Counted from the first letter of the stretch, positions 49,698-60,212 are shown. The stretch: 64,000 nt of DNA from Capillibacterium thermochitinicola (GCF_013664685.1 NZ_JAAKDE010000012.1:1-64000), one strand, 5' to 3'. Made by a program: numbers and translations. Notes: a model not told the origin generated them from the letters alone.

Positions 49698-49973
49698 TTG
49701 CCCAATATCAAATCCGCCGAAAAAAGGGTCGCTGTTTCTGAAGTACGCCGTTTAAGGAACCGGAGTCAACGCTCCAAACTGAGAACCCTGATCAAAAACA
49801 CCCAACTGGCGATGGAAACTGACCTTGAAAAAGCGCAAAACCTACTTACCCTTACCATAAAAGAGCTGGATCAAGCCGCCAGTAAGGGGCTGATCCACAA
49901 AAATGCCGCGGCACGGAAAAAAAGCCGCCTGATGCGCAAATTCAACCAGCGGACAGCGGCCGTTAATGCGTAA
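49698..49973 (+). CDS. rpsT: 30S ribosomal protein S20
   Basis: The 91-residue basic protein begins MPNIKSAEKRVAVSEVRRLRNRSQRSKLRTLIK and is all-helical, as S20. The start is TTG 49698: GGGAGG lies 8 bases upstream and the MPNIKSA N-terminus is canonical. A UUG start is also used by E. coli rpsT, where it is part of autogenous control. The gene stands alone with its own promoter and terminator between divergent gpr and convergent holA. Confidence 0.96.
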   Translation: MPNIKSAEKRVAVSEVRRLRNRSQRSKLRTLIKNTQLAMETDLEKAQNLLTLTIKELDQAASKGLIHKNAAARKKSRLMRKFNQRTAAVNA

Positions 49974-49974
49974 T

Positions 49975-50012
49975 AAACCGCCCGTTTAAACGGGCGGTTT
50001 AGTCTTTCTTAG
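49975..50012 (+). terminator. Terminator of rpsT, shared with holA
   Basis: AAACCGCCCG / CGGGCGGTTT is followed by AGTCTTTCTT on the plus strand and lies between the convergent rpsT and holA stops. Confidence 0.75.
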
Positions 50013-50021
50013 GGCTTAAGG

Positions 50022-51035
50022 TTATTTTTCTGTTAAACAGGAACCCAAATCCAGCACCACGGCATAAAGTTCCAAGCCGGGCTCGGTTTGGCCGGTCTTC
50101 AAGCGGTAGTCGGCGGCCAGGATCCGCTGGTGGGCCCGGCGTAGCTGAGTAAAGGTCAAACCGGCGGCTTTTTTTCTTATTTTTTCCGCCACGTAGGGAT
50201 GGCAACCCAACTCCTTCTGGATTTCATGGCCTCGCCCATTCTGCAGCAGGAACCAGCCGAAAAGCATCCGGCGTACCTCGTTTCCCAAAAGGGCCAGAAT
50301 TTTCGTCTCCGGCTCACCCGCAGCTAGCAGCCGTTGGAGGAGGTTAAGCGCCACGCCGGTTTTTCCTTCGATCGCCCCGTCAATCATGGCAAAGATATTC
50401 GTCTCCCCCGCTTCCCCCAGCAGCGTATGCCACTCCGCCATTGACGCCGGTTTCGCCCCGTGCGCACAGTAGGTTTTAATCTTCTCCAATTCATTTTTTA
50501 AACTAAACAACGAAGTCCCCTTGGCTTCCAACAACAAATCCAGCTCATGGGGGGCCAGATCAAGCCCCAGTGCTTTTGCTTCCTGGCGGAGCCATCCCTT
50601 TGCTTCATAACTTTTTAAGGGCTCACAGTACACGGTCTCGACGAAAGTCTTTAACTGTTTGACCCCTTTTTTTCTCTGGTCAAGGTTCCGGGCGGTTAAG
50701 ACGAGAAAAACCTCCGGCGGCAAGTGGGGGAGCGCCGCCAGGAGCGTCTCTTCGTGGGCTGCTTTCAGCTCCTCCAACCCTTTTAGAATTATAAGACGCC
50801 GGCTACTAAAGAAGGGGGCGGTCGCCAGTTCGGTCCCGAGCAACGACGCTTCCACCTCTTTGGTCTCCATCACCACTACGTTAAAATCCTCTTCCGCGCT
50901 TTGAAAAAGCAACTGTTTTATCCGGTTTATCCCGGCGACCATCCAGTATTCTTCCTCTCCCAAAAACAAGACCGGACGGGTCAGGCGGTCAACCCCCTTC
51001 TGCTGCAAACTGTAAAGAAAATCGGATGCTTTCAT
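50022..51035 (-). CDS. holA: DNA polymerase III subunit delta
   Basis: HolA opens the sliding clamp within the clamp loader. The 337-residue protein reads as Bacillota HolA: RPVLFLGEEEYWMVAGINRIKQLLF, FFSSRRLIILKGLEELK, LLLEAKGTSLFSLKNELEKIKTY, and GETNIFAMIDGAIEGKTGVALNLLQRLLAAGEPETKILALLGNEVRRML. It overlaps comEC by 4 bases, the order found in Bacillus (comEC then holA). Confidence 0.95.
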   Translation of the reverse strand: MKASDFLYSLQQKGVDRLTRPVLFLGEEEYWMVAGINRIKQLLFQSAEEDFNVVVMETKEVEASLLGTELATAPFFSSRRLIILKGLEELKAAHEETLLAALPHLPPEVFLVLTARNLDQRKKGVKQLKTFVETVYCEPLKSYEAKGWLRQEAKALGLDLAPHELDLLLEAKGTSLFSLKNELEKIKTYCAHGAKPASMAEWHTLLGEAGETNIFAMIDGAIEGKTGVALNLLQRLLAAGEPETKILALLGNEVRRMLFGWFLLQNGRGHEIQKELGCHPYVAEKIRKKAAGLTFTQLRRAHQRILAADYRLKTGQTEPGLELYAVVLDLGSCLTEK

Positions 51036-53368
51036 TTTCTAACCTCGCTTCGGACTTGGATCTGGGCCGGACCGCCTCGGCGACCCGGGCGAATCCGGAA
51101 GGTTAACCGGCCCCTTTGGTCGGTGCGGTAAACTTTAACCCCGGCTTCCTCTAAACGGGAAAGAACAGTTGGCTCCGGATGCCCAAAGGGGTTACCGGCA
51201 CCCACGCTGATCACTCCTAATTCGGGTTGGACCTTCTCCAGCCACGCCCGTCCGGTTCCGGTCGCGCTGCCATGGTGGCCTACCTTCAGGAGGTTGGCAC
51301 GGAGGCCGTCCCCGTAAACCGCCAGTAACCGTCCTTCGCCCTGGGCCTCCACATCCCCCATGAGAAGGATCCGCACTCCATGCCAGTCCAAAAGTAAAAC
51401 AAGGGAATTGTTGTTCAGATCCGTCCCCGTCCAGGCGGTGACCGGCGGGTGGAGTACCATTCCTTTCAGACCACCTACTTGCAGCGTCGTCCCCTCGACG
51501 CCCTGACGCAGGGGAATTCCACGTTCCAGAACTAACGCGAGGAACCTTTCGTAGAGCCGGGTCGTGTGGGCGTAACCGCTCTCCAGGATCTGGGCTACTT
51601 CGATCCGGCCGTCTTCCAAAAGGCGTACCACCCCGCCCAGATGGTCCTCATGGGCGTGGGTTACCACCACCAGATCAAGGGCCCGAATCCCCTGGGCCTG
51701 CAGGTACGGGCGGATCTCCTGCGCGTAAGCGCCTGTTTCCCCACCATCCACCAAAAGATGATAATCCCCCGGGACGGAGATTAAAACCGCATCGCCTTGC
51801 CCTACATCAAAGAAGACCAGCTCGAGACAGGGTGTTAGATCCTGCACCAGATAGTAGCCGGTAACGGCCAGGACCACCAACAGCAAGACCAGCAAGGCAT
51901 GGAATAAAGGCAACCTTCTTTTTTTGGTCACCGGATTAACCGTCAGGCCCCAAGTGAGCAAAAAGATCACCCCATAACTCGCCCCCACCGTCAACCACGG
52001 CCACGGGGGAAATCGAAGATATCCCGGCCAGGACGCCAAAAAAACCGTTAGCTGCCAAAAACCTTCTATAATGACCGCATTTCCGGCATTCAAAAGGCGT
52101 GCCAACGGCAGATAGGCCATGCCGGCCAGGGCCGCCACCAAACCGATTTGCACGGCGAAACCGGCCAAAGGGACCAGCAGCAAGTTGGCCAGCGGTGCCA
52201 CTAGGGAAAATCCGCCGTAAACCTTGGCGATCAATGGTGCCACCATCAATTGGGCGGCTAAAGAAAGAAAAAACGGGCGGCCCTTTACAAACCAAGGATA
52301 AGCGGCGAAAGATTGCTCCCAACGGGGATAAACCACCAACAAGCCAACACAGGCCGCCAACGACAGCCAGAAGCCAAAGGCAAAAACCTCCAGGGGACGC
52401 AGGAGCATGATGATCATAGCCGCGACCGCCAGGTGCAGCGGTCGTTGCGTGCGCCGCTGCATCAGATCACCAAACAAAGCCAGTAAACCCATGATCCCCG
52501 CCCGTAGGGCCGGGGCACCGCCGCCCGCCACCAAGAGAAAAAGGACCACGGCCGGCACCGCCAGGATGGCGAGCACCCGGTCGGGTAGCCGGAAAGCTTT
52601 CCCCAACCCCCAAAACAGGCTAAGCCAAAACGTAAGATGGAGCCCACTGACGGAGAGTAAATGGGCAACCCCGACCCGTTCGAAGGTCAGCGCCGACAGG
52701 CCAGGTTCCCGTCGTCCCAAAAGCATCCCGTGGAGGATCGTCGCCGCCTGCGGTGGTAAGGTCGCCTCCCCAACCGCAATTATCTTCTGTTGCACAGCGT
52801 TGACCAAGCGGCCCACCCCCGGGACCTTCCCACGGCCGCACACCGTCGGCAAGCCTTGGACCAGTAGCCCGCCGGTAATCCGTTCCCGGACCCATTCCGA
52901 ACCGGCATGTTGCTCGGCGCCGAACAAACGGCCCTTGAGCGCCAGACGCTGACCATAGTGATAGGTCCCCGGGACCGGCAGGAACACTTCTACTTTCGGC
53001 CGGACGGTTAAATCTGCGCCGGACAGTGCTTCGACCCGAAAAACAAACCTTAAACCCTCGCGCCACGGGGCCGGGGTCTCAAGGACCGTCCCGGCCACCT
53101 CAACCAGCTGCCCGTAGTGGTCGTCAAGGACCGCCCGGTAACGAAGGTGGAGCATGGCTTCGGTCCCGCCTAAAATAACCCCCAAAAGCAAACAAAAAAC
53201 AAGTCCGGTTCCTTTGCGCCGCTGGAACCGCCACCCGCCAAGGAACAGGACAAGGCCGATAACAATAAGGAGAAAGATGGCCGTCCGCCAGCATCCGCTG
53301 TACCATCCGGTGATGATCCCGCCGCCCAGGAAAAAGGGGGCCCACAGGAGAGGGGAGCGGGAGGTCAT
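51032..53368 (-). CDS. comEC: DNA internalization competence protein ComEC/Rec2
   Basis: ComEC is the membrane channel that takes up single-stranded DNA during transformation. The 778 residues include N-terminal membrane segments, a DUF4131 region (about 30-180), the competence core (about 215-490, [23 protein letters not shown]), and a C-terminal metallo-beta-lactamase domain (about 525-760, [12 protein letters not shown]). Length is typical. It overlaps comEA by 4 bases upstream and holA downstream. A comEB gene, present in Bacillus, is absent. Confidence 0.95.
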   Translation of the reverse strand: MTSRSPLLWAPFFLGGGIITGWYSGCWRTAIFLLIVIGLVLFLGGWRFQRRKGTGLVFCLLLGVILGGTEAMLHLRYRAVLDDHYGQLVEVAGTVLETPAPWREGLRFVFRVEALSGADLTVRPKVEVFLPVPGTYHYGQRLALKGRLFGAEQHAGSEWVRERITGGLLVQGLPTVCGRGKVPGVGRLVNAVQQKIIAVGEATLPPQAATILHGMLLGRREPGLSALTFERVGVAHLLSVSGLHLTFWLSLFWGLGKAFRLPDRVLAILAVPAVVLFLLVAGGGAPALRAGIMGLLALFGDLMQRRTQRPLHLAVAAMIIMLLRPLEVFAFGFWLSLAACVGLLVVYPRWEQSFAAYPWFVKGRPFFLSLAAQLMVAPLIAKVYGGFSLVAPLANLLLVPLAGFAVQIGLVAALAGMAYLPLARLLNAGNAVIIEGFWQLTVFLASWPGYLRFPPWPWLTVGASYGVIFLLTWGLTVNPVTKKRRLPLFHALLVLLLVVLAVTGYYLVQDLTPCLELVFFDVGQGDAVLISVPGDYHLLVDGGETGAYAQEIRPYLQAQGIRALDLVVVTHAHEDHLGGVVRLLEDGRIEVAQILESGYAHTTRLYERFLALVLERGIPLRQGVEGTTLQVGGLKGMVLHPPVTAWTGTDLNNNSLVLLLDWHGVRILLMGDVEAQGEGRLLAVYGDGLRANLLKVGHHGSATGTGRAWLEKVQPELGVISVGAGNPFGHPEPTVLSRLEEAGVKVYRTDQRGRLTFRIRPGRRGGPAQIQVRSEVRK

Positions 53369-53872
53369 TCTTTAATCACAAGATAAGGCCGGATTTTGGC
53401 CAGTGTTTTTTCGCCGATCCCCTTCACCGCCAGCAGATCGTCGATGGTCCGGAACTTACCCATCGTCTCCCGGTATTCAATAATCCGGGCGGCCAGGACC
53501 GGTCCGATCCCCGGTAAAGTCTGCAACTCTTCGTAGCTGGCCGTATTCGGATCAAGACGGAAGGAAGCCGCTTCCTCTTCCACCGCCTGGTCGCCGGGGG
53601 CAGGCGGTGCCGTTTCTTCGGCCGGTTCCCCCTGTGCCCCCGCCGCCGGTCCGCTTTCGTCCGGAGGGGTCATGGCCCCCGCCCGCCCGACAACCAGTTC
53701 CGTTCCCCCCCCGGACCGGGCCGGGCCAAGCCACGTTTACCGGCGCCACCAGATGCACCTCCAGATCCCCCCGGGAGAGGGCACGAAAGCCCAACCGGCC
53801 CGCACCAAGGAGAATCGCGGCTACCAGCAGAAGGAGAACCCTCCTTTGCTGCCTTGAGAGTTCGTTAAGCAT
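53365..53872 (-). CDS. comEA: DNA-binding competence protein ComEA, frameshifted
   Basis: ComEA binds incoming double-stranded DNA at the outer face of the membrane. The start region has a membrane helix ([22 protein letters not shown]) and a SLBB-like strand ([20 protein letters not shown]). The other frame supplies an Ala/Glu/Pro-rich linker and a helix-hairpin-helix pair at the C-terminus ([58 protein letters not shown]). The frames meet at eight C (53705-53712, plus strand); seven would join them into about 169 residues. ATG 53872 has GAGG upstream. Confidence 0.85.
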
Positions 53873-53929
53873 CCTTTTCACCTCACGTCACCCATTAGGT
53901 CCTGAGCGTCGTCAAGGTTGCGGGACAAA

Positions 53930-55675
53930 CTATGTTCTGTTCCTGTCCGAACGCAGGGTCGCTGCCAACTGCAGCATCTCACGGGCATGTTCGCGCGTGG
54001 TTGTTGTCACCTCCGCACCACCAAGCATCCGGGCGAGTTCCTCCACCCGTTCCTCTTGGTCCAAAGCGCGGACCTTTATCGTTGTCCGTTCGTCGTGCGT
54101 TGTTTTTTCAATATAATAATGGTGATGGGCCAGACTGGCGATCTGGGGCAGATGGGTGACACAGATCACCTGGTGGGTACAGCCTAAAAGTAAAAGCTTC
54201 TCCGCCACCGCCTGCGCCGTCCGCCCGCCAATCCCAGTGTCAATTTCGTCGAAAACCATCGCCGGAATCTGGTCGGCTTCGGCCAAAATCACCTTCAGCA
54301 CCAACATTAACCGGGAGAGCTCACCGCCGGACGCGATCCGCGCCAAAGGCCGCAGGCCTTCCCCGGGGTTCGGGGCCACCATAAACTCCACCTGGTCGAT
54401 ACCGTCCTTGCCCACCGCAACTTTTTCCCCATTTATTTCAAGCCCGTCCCGGGGATCGGGAATCCGGTTCAACGCCACTTTAAAGACGGTTTTTCCCATA
54501 TTCACCTCGTGCAGTTGCTCCATAACGGCCGTCTCCAAGCGGTCTGCCGTCTCCCGCCGCAAAGCGGAAAGGGCCTGTACGGCCCGGCCTAATTCCGCTT
54601 CCAGGGTGGCCAGCTGCTGCGTGAGCTCCTGCTGCCGTGCGGTACGGTCGCTGAGGGAAGCCAGTTCCTTTCGTAATTTCGCCGCGTAATCCAGAATTTC
54701 CGGGATTCCCGGGCCGTACTTCCTTTTCAACTTGGCAATCTCATCCAGCCGTTCTTCCACCTGGTTCAGGCGTTCCGGATCAAAAGTGATCTGATCCCGG
54801 TAGGCGCGAAGCTCCCGGGCCACTTCTTCGACCTCGCAGGCCACCCGGTTTGCCGTCTCAACCCACGGTCTTAGTTGGGGATCAATCTCCGCTGCTCTGC
54901 TCAGGGCTTCAACACTGGTCCCCAAATGATCCAGGATGGCGCCCCCGTCGTCTCTCCCGTAAAAACGGTGGTAAGCTTCGGAAACATATGTATAAAGCCG
55001 TTCGGCGCCGGCCAGGAGATTCCGCTCCCGGCTTAATTCTTCTTCTTCTCCCGGTTGCAACCGGGCGGCTTCAATCTCCTGCAACTGAAAACTGTACAAT
55101 TCCACCCGCCGCTTTTCCTCGGCTTCGTCCATCTCCAGGTCGGCCAGCTCCTTCTTAACCCCCTGCCATTTGGTGTATAACTCCGCCACCCGGGCGGCTT
55201 CTTGTTTTAAATGCTCCCCGCCAAACCGGTCCAAAAGCGCCCGCTGGAAAACGGGGGAGAACAGGGACTGGTGTTCATGCTGGCCGTGGATATCCATAAG
55301 TAAACGACCGACCTCATTGAGGGTGAGGACGGTCACATTTTGGCCGTTCATCCGGCAACGGCTGCGCCCCGACATTTTAATTTCCCGGCTGACCACCAGG
55401 AGGCGGTCGTCGCCCACCGGGATCCCCCAGCCGGCAAGGAGGTTGTCGATCTCCGGACGCTCTTCCAGTTCAAACACCCCTTCAATCCTGGCCGATTCGG
55501 CTCCGGCCCGGATCTGTTCCCAAGAAGAACGTCCCCCCAAAAGCAAGCTGACCGTATCAATTATGATCGATTTCCCGGCACCCGTCTCGCCGGTCAAAAC
55601 ATTAAACCCTGGCCCAAACTCCAGGCTTAACCGGTCAATCAGGGCAAAGTTTTCGATCATCAGCTCGCGCAGCAT
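53930..55675 (-). CDS. recN: DNA repair protein RecN
   Basis: RecN is an SMC-like ATPase acting early in double-strand-break repair. The 581 residues have an N-terminal ATPase half (Walker A GETGAGKSIIID at about 29-40), DIHGQHEHQSLF, two coiled-coil stretches (about 155-240 and 285-370), and the C-terminal half with LARIASGGELSRLMLVLK signature and MVFDEIDTGIGGRTAQAVAEKL Walker B. ATG 55675 follows GGAGG. It is 4 bases downstream of argR, a conserved neighbour. Confidence 0.97.
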   Translation of the reverse strand: MLRELMIENFALIDRLSLEFGPGFNVLTGETGAGKSIIIDTVSLLLGGRSSWEQIRAGAESARIEGVFELEERPEIDNLLAGWGIPVGDDRLLVVSREIKMSGRSRCRMNGQNVTVLTLNEVGRLLMDIHGQHEHQSLFSPVFQRALLDRFGGEHLKQEAARVAELYTKWQGVKKELADLEMDEAEEKRRVELYSFQLQEIEAARLQPGEEEELSRERNLLAGAERLYTYVSEAYHRFYGRDDGGAILDHLGTSVEALSRAAEIDPQLRPWVETANRVACEVEEVARELRAYRDQITFDPERLNQVEERLDEIAKLKRKYGPGIPEILDYAAKLRKELASLSDRTARQQELTQQLATLEAELGRAVQALSALRRETADRLETAVMEQLHEVNMGKTVFKVALNRIPDPRDGLEINGEKVAVGKDGIDQVEFMVAPNPGEGLRPLARIASGGELSRLMLVLKVILAEADQIPAMVFDEIDTGIGGRTAQAVAEKLLLLGCTHQVICVTHLPQIASLAHHHYYIEKTTHDERTTIKVRALDQEERVEELARMLGGAEVTTTTREHAREMLQLAATLRSDRNRT

Positions 55676-55679
55676 CCTC

Positions 55680-56132
55680 TTACCTCCTCAGCTTATACAA
55701 CCGCTCCAGTACTTGCTCGACTTGGTCTTTCCGCCGGACAATCACCAGAATCGAATCGTCCCCGGCGATTGTCCCCATTACCTCGCTCAAATCCAAATCA
55801 TCCAAAGCCGCCGCCACGCCATGGGCGGCCCCGCTGGTTGTTTTGATCATGATCAGATTATCGGTGTGGTCAATACTGATCACCGCACCCTCAAACATCC
55901 GTTCCGCCCGCTTTAAAAGATCGGGAAAACTGCGGTCCAAAGGCAGCGAATAACGGTAGCCGCCACTGGGCGTTGGCACTTTGATGAGGCCAAGTTCCTT
56001 GATGTCCCGTGAAAGGGTGGCCTGGGTCACTTCGATCCCTTCGGCTTTCAACGCTGCACCAAGCGCTTCTTGGGTTTCGATCGGTTTTTCCTTAATGATC
56101 GACAGGATCAAACCGTGGCGACGGGCTTTCAT
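55680..56132 (-). CDS. argR: Arginine repressor ArgR/AhrC
   Basis: ArgR represses arginine synthesis and activates catabolism when bound to arginine. The 150-residue protein has the winged HTH (QEALGAALKAEGIEVTQATLSRDIKELGLIKV, about 22-52) and the C-terminal hexamerising arginine-binding domain with GTIAGDDSILVIVR. GGGAGGG precedes the ATG. It lies between nadK and recN, as in many Clostridia. Confidence 0.96.
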   Translation of the reverse strand: MKARRHGLILSIIKEKPIETQEALGAALKAEGIEVTQATLSRDIKELGLIKVPTPSGGYRYSLPLDRSFPDLLKRAERMFEGAVISIDHTDNLIMIKTTSGAAHGVAAALDDLDLSEVMGTIAGDDSILVIVRRKDQVEQVLERLYKLRR

Positions 56133-56178
56133 GCTTCACCCTCCCTTTTCCTTTGCTGCGTTTTACAACGCAAAAGCT

Positions 56179-57036
56179 TTACAATTTTCCTTCTTTAACC
56201 TTTTCGCGCAAAATATGATAAAAGCTTTTCTCCTTAAAACGAATAAACTTGGTCCGGTGCGGTGCCGTGTAGATTTTGATCCCATCTTCAGCCTCCAAGC
56301 CCAGGCATTCCTGGCCATCGGCGGTGAGCAGCACTTCGTGGGGGGGTGCCGTAAATTTAATCTCAATGACCGCGTTACTGTCCACCACCAAAGGCCGGTT
56401 AAAGAGCGAGTGGGCACAGATCGGGGTCAGTACCAACGCCGACAACTGCGGGGAAACGATTGGTCCGCCCGCCGATAAGGAGTAGGCCGTGGAGCCGGTC
56501 GGCGTGGCCACAATCAATCCGTCCGCCGCCAACATGCCGGTAAAAAACCCATCAATAAGCAGTTCGAGCCGGAGCATCCGGGAGAACAGGCCTTTACTGA
56601 TCACAATATCATTCAACCCGACCAGACAAGCCCGCTGCTTGCCGGCACTGGTCACCTCCGCGTTGACCATAATCCGGTTTTCTACCACAAACTCGCCCCT
56701 GCGGAGTTTTTCCACGGCGCTTTCCAGCTCTTTATCTTCCACTTCGGTTAAAAAACCCAAATGCCCCAGGTTAATACCGAAGATCGGAATCTCCCAGGGA
56801 TAAAGCCGCCGGGCCAGCGACAAAAGCGCGCCATCGCCGCCCAGAACCACTCCATAGTCCAGCTGGGCCGGCAAATCCTCTTTCCGGCAGCCCAGTTCGG
56901 CGGCGTCAAGACGCGCGGCACTTTCTTCTTCCATAACCACCTGAAAACCAGCCTGTGCCAAGAGGTGGATTAGTTTACGGGCAACCCGAGCCGCTTCCGG
57001 TTTCTCAAAAAGCGGAAATACGCCTATTTTTTTCAT
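56179..57036 (-). CDS. nadK: NAD kinase
   Basis: NadK phosphorylates NAD to NADP. The 285-residue protein has the GGDGALLSLAR motif (GGDGT is usual; Ala is a minor variant), INLGHLGFLTEVE, and the substrate loop ADGLIVATPTGSTAYSLSAGGPIV. It carries a run of seven G in frame near 56338, which is intact, unlike the longer runs in neighbouring genes. A GAGG-like site precedes ATG 57036. Confidence 0.95.
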   Translation of the reverse strand: MKKIGVFPLFEKPEAARVARKLIHLLAQAGFQVVMEEESAARLDAAELGCRKEDLPAQLDYGVVLGGDGALLSLARRLYPWEIPIFGINLGHLGFLTEVEDKELESAVEKLRRGEFVVENRIMVNAEVTSAGKQRACLVGLNDIVISKGLFSRMLRLELLIDGFFTGMLAADGLIVATPTGSTAYSLSAGGPIVSPQLSALVLTPICAHSLFNRPLVVDSNAVIEIKFTAPPHEVLLTADGQECLGLEAEDGIKIYTAPHRTKFIRFKEKSFYHILREKVKEGKL

Positions 57037-57192
57037 AATTACACCTCAGTTCCACTTCCCTCGAGTCCCTTTATATTTATTCATTAGATTTTGATGAAAT
57101 CCTGCATGAAGAGGAGCAAAGATTCATAGTTTTATATCATTAGCCACCAAAGCGGCCGTCAAGAAAAGCGTGCGCAAAGGGGCTTGGTTTTG

Positions 57193-58583
57193 ATGAAAGC
57201 AGCGCTCCGACCCCATTTTAAAAAGTATGTGCTCCTTACCTTCTCCAGCCTGCTGTTACGTGTTTACGGGCAGATCTACCGTCTTTTTCTCCTCCGTTGT
57301 TTCGGCGCTGAACCCTTCGGTCTCCTGGGCATGATCTCCCCCTTTTACCGGCTGTTGAGCCTGCTCATTACCATGGGCTTGCCCACCGCTTTCGTCCGTT
57401 TAATCGCCATCGAACAAGCAAAAAAAAAACACCGCCTGGATCCGGCAGGCCAAAAAAAAAAGTCTTCATCCTGGTGACCGCCACCGCATCCATCGTCTCC
57501 GGCCTCCTCTTCCTGTTCGCCACCCCGCTGGGCGTCTTCCTTTATAATGACCTCCGGACCGGTCCGCTGCTGAAATATTATGCACTTGCCCTCATCTTTC
57601 ACTGTCTTTGCCTGGTGTACCGGGGGTATTTTCATGGTCTTGACCGCGTTGCCCCCCTGGCCTTTGCGGATCTCACCGAGACCTTCGGCGAAACCGTCTT
57701 TATTCTCCTTTTCCTCCTTACCGGTCCCCGCCCTCCGTTGCGGGTGGAAACGGCCGGGCGGATCCTGGCCATAGGGTTTCTGCTGGGCGAAGTCACTTGT
57801 TTTACTGCCCTTTTCCTTTATGACCGGTACCGTATCCGCCCCTCCCTGGTCAACGCGGCCGCCCAACCGGTCTCCGGGCGGAAGCTCCTCCCTTTACTGC
57901 GTTCTTCCTTCCCGCTAATGGCCCAGCAGTTAATCTTGTCCCTGGCGCGCATCGCCGAAAGCATCCTCCTGCCCAAGTTATTGGCAAAGGGCGGACTCAG
58001 CCAGACCCAAATTGCCCATGACCTTGGCGAATACTGGGAAATGGCCACCCCGTTCCTCCTGTTTCCGCTGTTCTTATTTTCCCCCGTTTCCACTTTAATC
58101 CTTCCCGCCACCGCCCGCGCCACCGTCAAAAACAAGCTTCCGGTTTATTTTCAGAAGCTGCGCTGTCTTTTAGGCGGCGCCCTCCTTTATTCCCTCGGCG
58201 CGTGTCTTCTCCTCCTCAAGTTTGCGCGGCCATTATCCCTATTACTCTACCGGACTACCAACGCCACCCGCTATCTCCCTTATCTCCTGCCGGCCCTTCC
58301 CTTCATAATCATGAACAATCTGTTAATCCCCGTGGCGGAAGGCCTTGGGAAACAACTCTTTTTGCTCCGGGCGACCCTGGTCTTGATCTTCGTGAAGACC
58401 GGCCTTACGGCCGCCTTTGTCCCATTACCCGCTTTCGGACTGGCGGGTGCCGCCTGGGGGCTGACCATCAGCCAAGCCCTGCTCTTTTGTTTATTGCTGA
58501 AAGAAACCTTCTTTACCGTCGTGCCCGGTACCAAATGGTTCTTTTTATTCAAAACCAAGTTTCTTCACCTGCCCAAGCCATAA
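57193..58583 (+). CDS. SpoVB/MATE-like polysaccharide flippase, frameshifted
   Basis: The protein belongs to the MVF/PST flippase group; in spore formers this type (SpoVB) serves spore cortex or polysaccharide lipid transport. The first 90 codons (YVLLTFSSLLLRVYGQIYRLFLLRCFGAEPFGLLGMISPFYRLLSLLITMGLPTAFVRLIAIEQAKKK) and the later frame (VFILVTATASIVSGLLFLFATPLGVFLYND to the end) are separated by two runs of ten A (57420-57429 and 57462-57471). One more A in either run restores a single reading frame of about 463 residues with 12-14 helices. ATG 57193 has GGGG upstream. Confidence 0.8.
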
Positions 58584-58616
58584 AAAAACCGTTGCGGGCG
58601 GCAACGGTCTTTTTTG
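58582..58616. terminator. Bidirectional terminator between the flippase and glnQ-like genes
   Basis: ACCGTTGC / GCAACGGT with A7 before and T6 after sits between two convergent genes and can serve both. Confidence 0.85.
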
Positions 58617-58653
58617 GTACGCTACTGAACGCGGGCGGCAGATTACCATTCCT

Positions 58654-59379
58654 TTAGAGGATCTTGCTTAAAAAGAGTTTGGTCCGTTCATTTTGCGGTG
58701 CATTGAAAAGCTTTTCCGGGGTGTTCTCTTCAATGATCAACCCATCATCCATAAACAACACCCGGTCGGCAACTTCGCGGGCAAAACCCATTTCATGGGT
58801 GACCACCACCATGGTCAACCCGTCTTTGGCCAAAGCCTTCATTACGTCCAAGACTTCCTTGATCATCTCCGGATCCAACGCGGAAGTCGGCTCGTCAAAG
58901 AGCATCACTTTCGGTTGCATCGCCAAAGCCCGGGCGATCGCCACCCGCTGTTGTTGTCCACCCGAGAGGGTATCCGGGTAAGCGAGGGCTTTGTCCTTCA
59001 ACCCGACCTTTTGCAACAGATCGTAAGCCCGGGCCTCCGCCTCCTCCCGCGAACATTTCCGGACCTTCAGCGGGGCCAGGCAGATGTTCTCAACCACGTT
59101 CATATGGGGAAACAGGTTGAACCGTTGGAAAACCATCCCCATTTCAGTCCGGATCCGGTTGAGATCGACCTTTTTCAGATCCGTAATTTCGACCCCGTCG
59201 AAGTAAATCTGGCCGCCGTCGGGGATCTCCAGCAGGTTGAGGCAGCGCAAAAAGGTGCTTTTCCCCGAACCGCTGGGCCCAATCACACAGACGACTTCCC
59301 CTTCCTTCACCTCGTTGGTGATGCCGTTTAAAACCCGAAGAGAGCCGAAGCGTTTATGCAAGTTGACGACCTTAATCAT
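58654..59379 (-). CDS. glnQ: Polar amino acid ABC transporter ATP-binding protein
   Basis: The 241-residue ATPase has Walker [11 protein letters not shown] (about 33-42), Q-loop [25 protein letters not shown], signature LSGGQQQR, Walker [16 protein letters not shown] and switch [16 protein letters not shown], all typical of the GlnQ/ArtP/HisP group. It overlaps the permease gene by 8 bases. The amino acid cannot be fixed by sequence, so the symbol marks the family. Confidence 0.9.
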   Translation of the reverse strand: MIKVVNLHKRFGSLRVLNGITNEVKEGEVVCVIGPSGSGKSTFLRCLNLLEIPDGGQIYFDGVEITDLKKVDLNRIRTEMGMVFQRFNLFPHMNVVENICLAPLKVRKCSREEAEARAYDLLQKVGLKDKALAYPDTLSGGQQQRVAIARALAMQPKVMLFDEPTSALDPEMIKEVLDVMKALAKDGLTMVVVTHEMGFAREVADRVLFMDDGLIIEENTPEKLFNAPQNERTKLFLSKIL

Positions 59380-60034
59380 TCTGTTTCAGCCTCCTCTCCG
59401 TGTAATTAACCAGCTGGGTGATGGGAAGCGTCATGAACAAGAAAAGCAAGGCCACAGCGGTCCAGATCTCAAAAGCACGGAAGGTGCGCCCGGCGATCAT
59501 CGAGCCTTTCCGCACCAACTCTTCCAGGGCAATAACGGAAACAATCGAAGAATCTTTGAGCATGGCAATAAACTCGTTCCCCAAGGGTGGAATAATCCGC
59601 TTAAAGGTCTGCGGGATGAGTACATACCGCATGGCTTGGGAGTAGGTCATCCCCAGTGAGCGGGCGGCTTCCAACTGTCCCCGGTCGATCGATTGGATCC
59701 CGGCCCGTACAATCTCCGCCACATAGGCGCCGCTGTTGACCGACAGGGTAATGATCGCCGCCATCCGCGGCGGAATCGTCCCGAAATAGGCGGGAAGGCC
59801 AAAATAAACCAAATAGAGCTGGACCAACATGGGCGTCCCCCGGATAAAGGTGACATAAATCGAACTTAACATAAAAATCAGCTTGTTCTGGGAGACACGG
59901 CCAATCCCCACAAATGTTCCGATCAGGATCCCCATTCCCACCGCAATACAGGTCAGCTGGATGGTCAAAACCGCCCCTTCCAGCAGGACGGGCAGGAAGC
60001 GAACCATTACACTTAAATCCCAGGTATAATTCAT
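59372..60034 (-). CDS. Polar amino acid ABC transporter permease
   Basis: The 220-residue membrane protein has the HisM/GlnP family pattern: [55 protein letters not shown], and the EAA loop [39 protein letters not shown], then [18 protein letters not shown] 60034 follows GGAGAGG. A long upstream open frame is not used since the canonical N-terminus is here. A single permease implies a homodimer. Confidence 0.93.
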   Translation of the reverse strand: MNYTWDLSVMVRFLPVLLEGAVLTIQLTCIAVGMGILIGTFVGIGRVSQNKLIFMLSSIYVTFIRGTPMLVQLYLVYFGLPAYFGTIPPRMAAIITLSVNSGAYVAEIVRAGIQSIDRGQLEAARSLGMTYSQAMRYVLIPQTFKRIIPPLGNEFIAMLKDSSIVSVIALEELVRKGSMIAGRTFRAFEIWTAVALLFLFMTLPITQLVNYTERRLKQND

Positions 60035-60167
60035 TACGTCCTCTCCTTCGTTGGCGCTCTCCCCAGTCCGCGGTGACCGCCAATATTTTGGCGTCGGGGC
60101 ATAATCCTCACAGCGCGCTAAGCCCGATAGGTACTGGGAGAAAAAACCAAGTTTGCTGCTTAGAATC

Positions 60168-60189
60168 GAAAAAGCAGCCGTCGGCTGCC
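60168..60189 (-). terminator. Attenuator hairpin between binding protein and permease genes
   Basis: On the minus strand GGCAGCCG / CGGCTGC is followed by TTTTTC. It lies 25 bases past the binding-protein stop and would favour receptor over membrane subunits. Confidence 0.6.
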
Positions 60190-60212
60190 TTTTCGCCTTT
60201 TTTCTTTTATAA

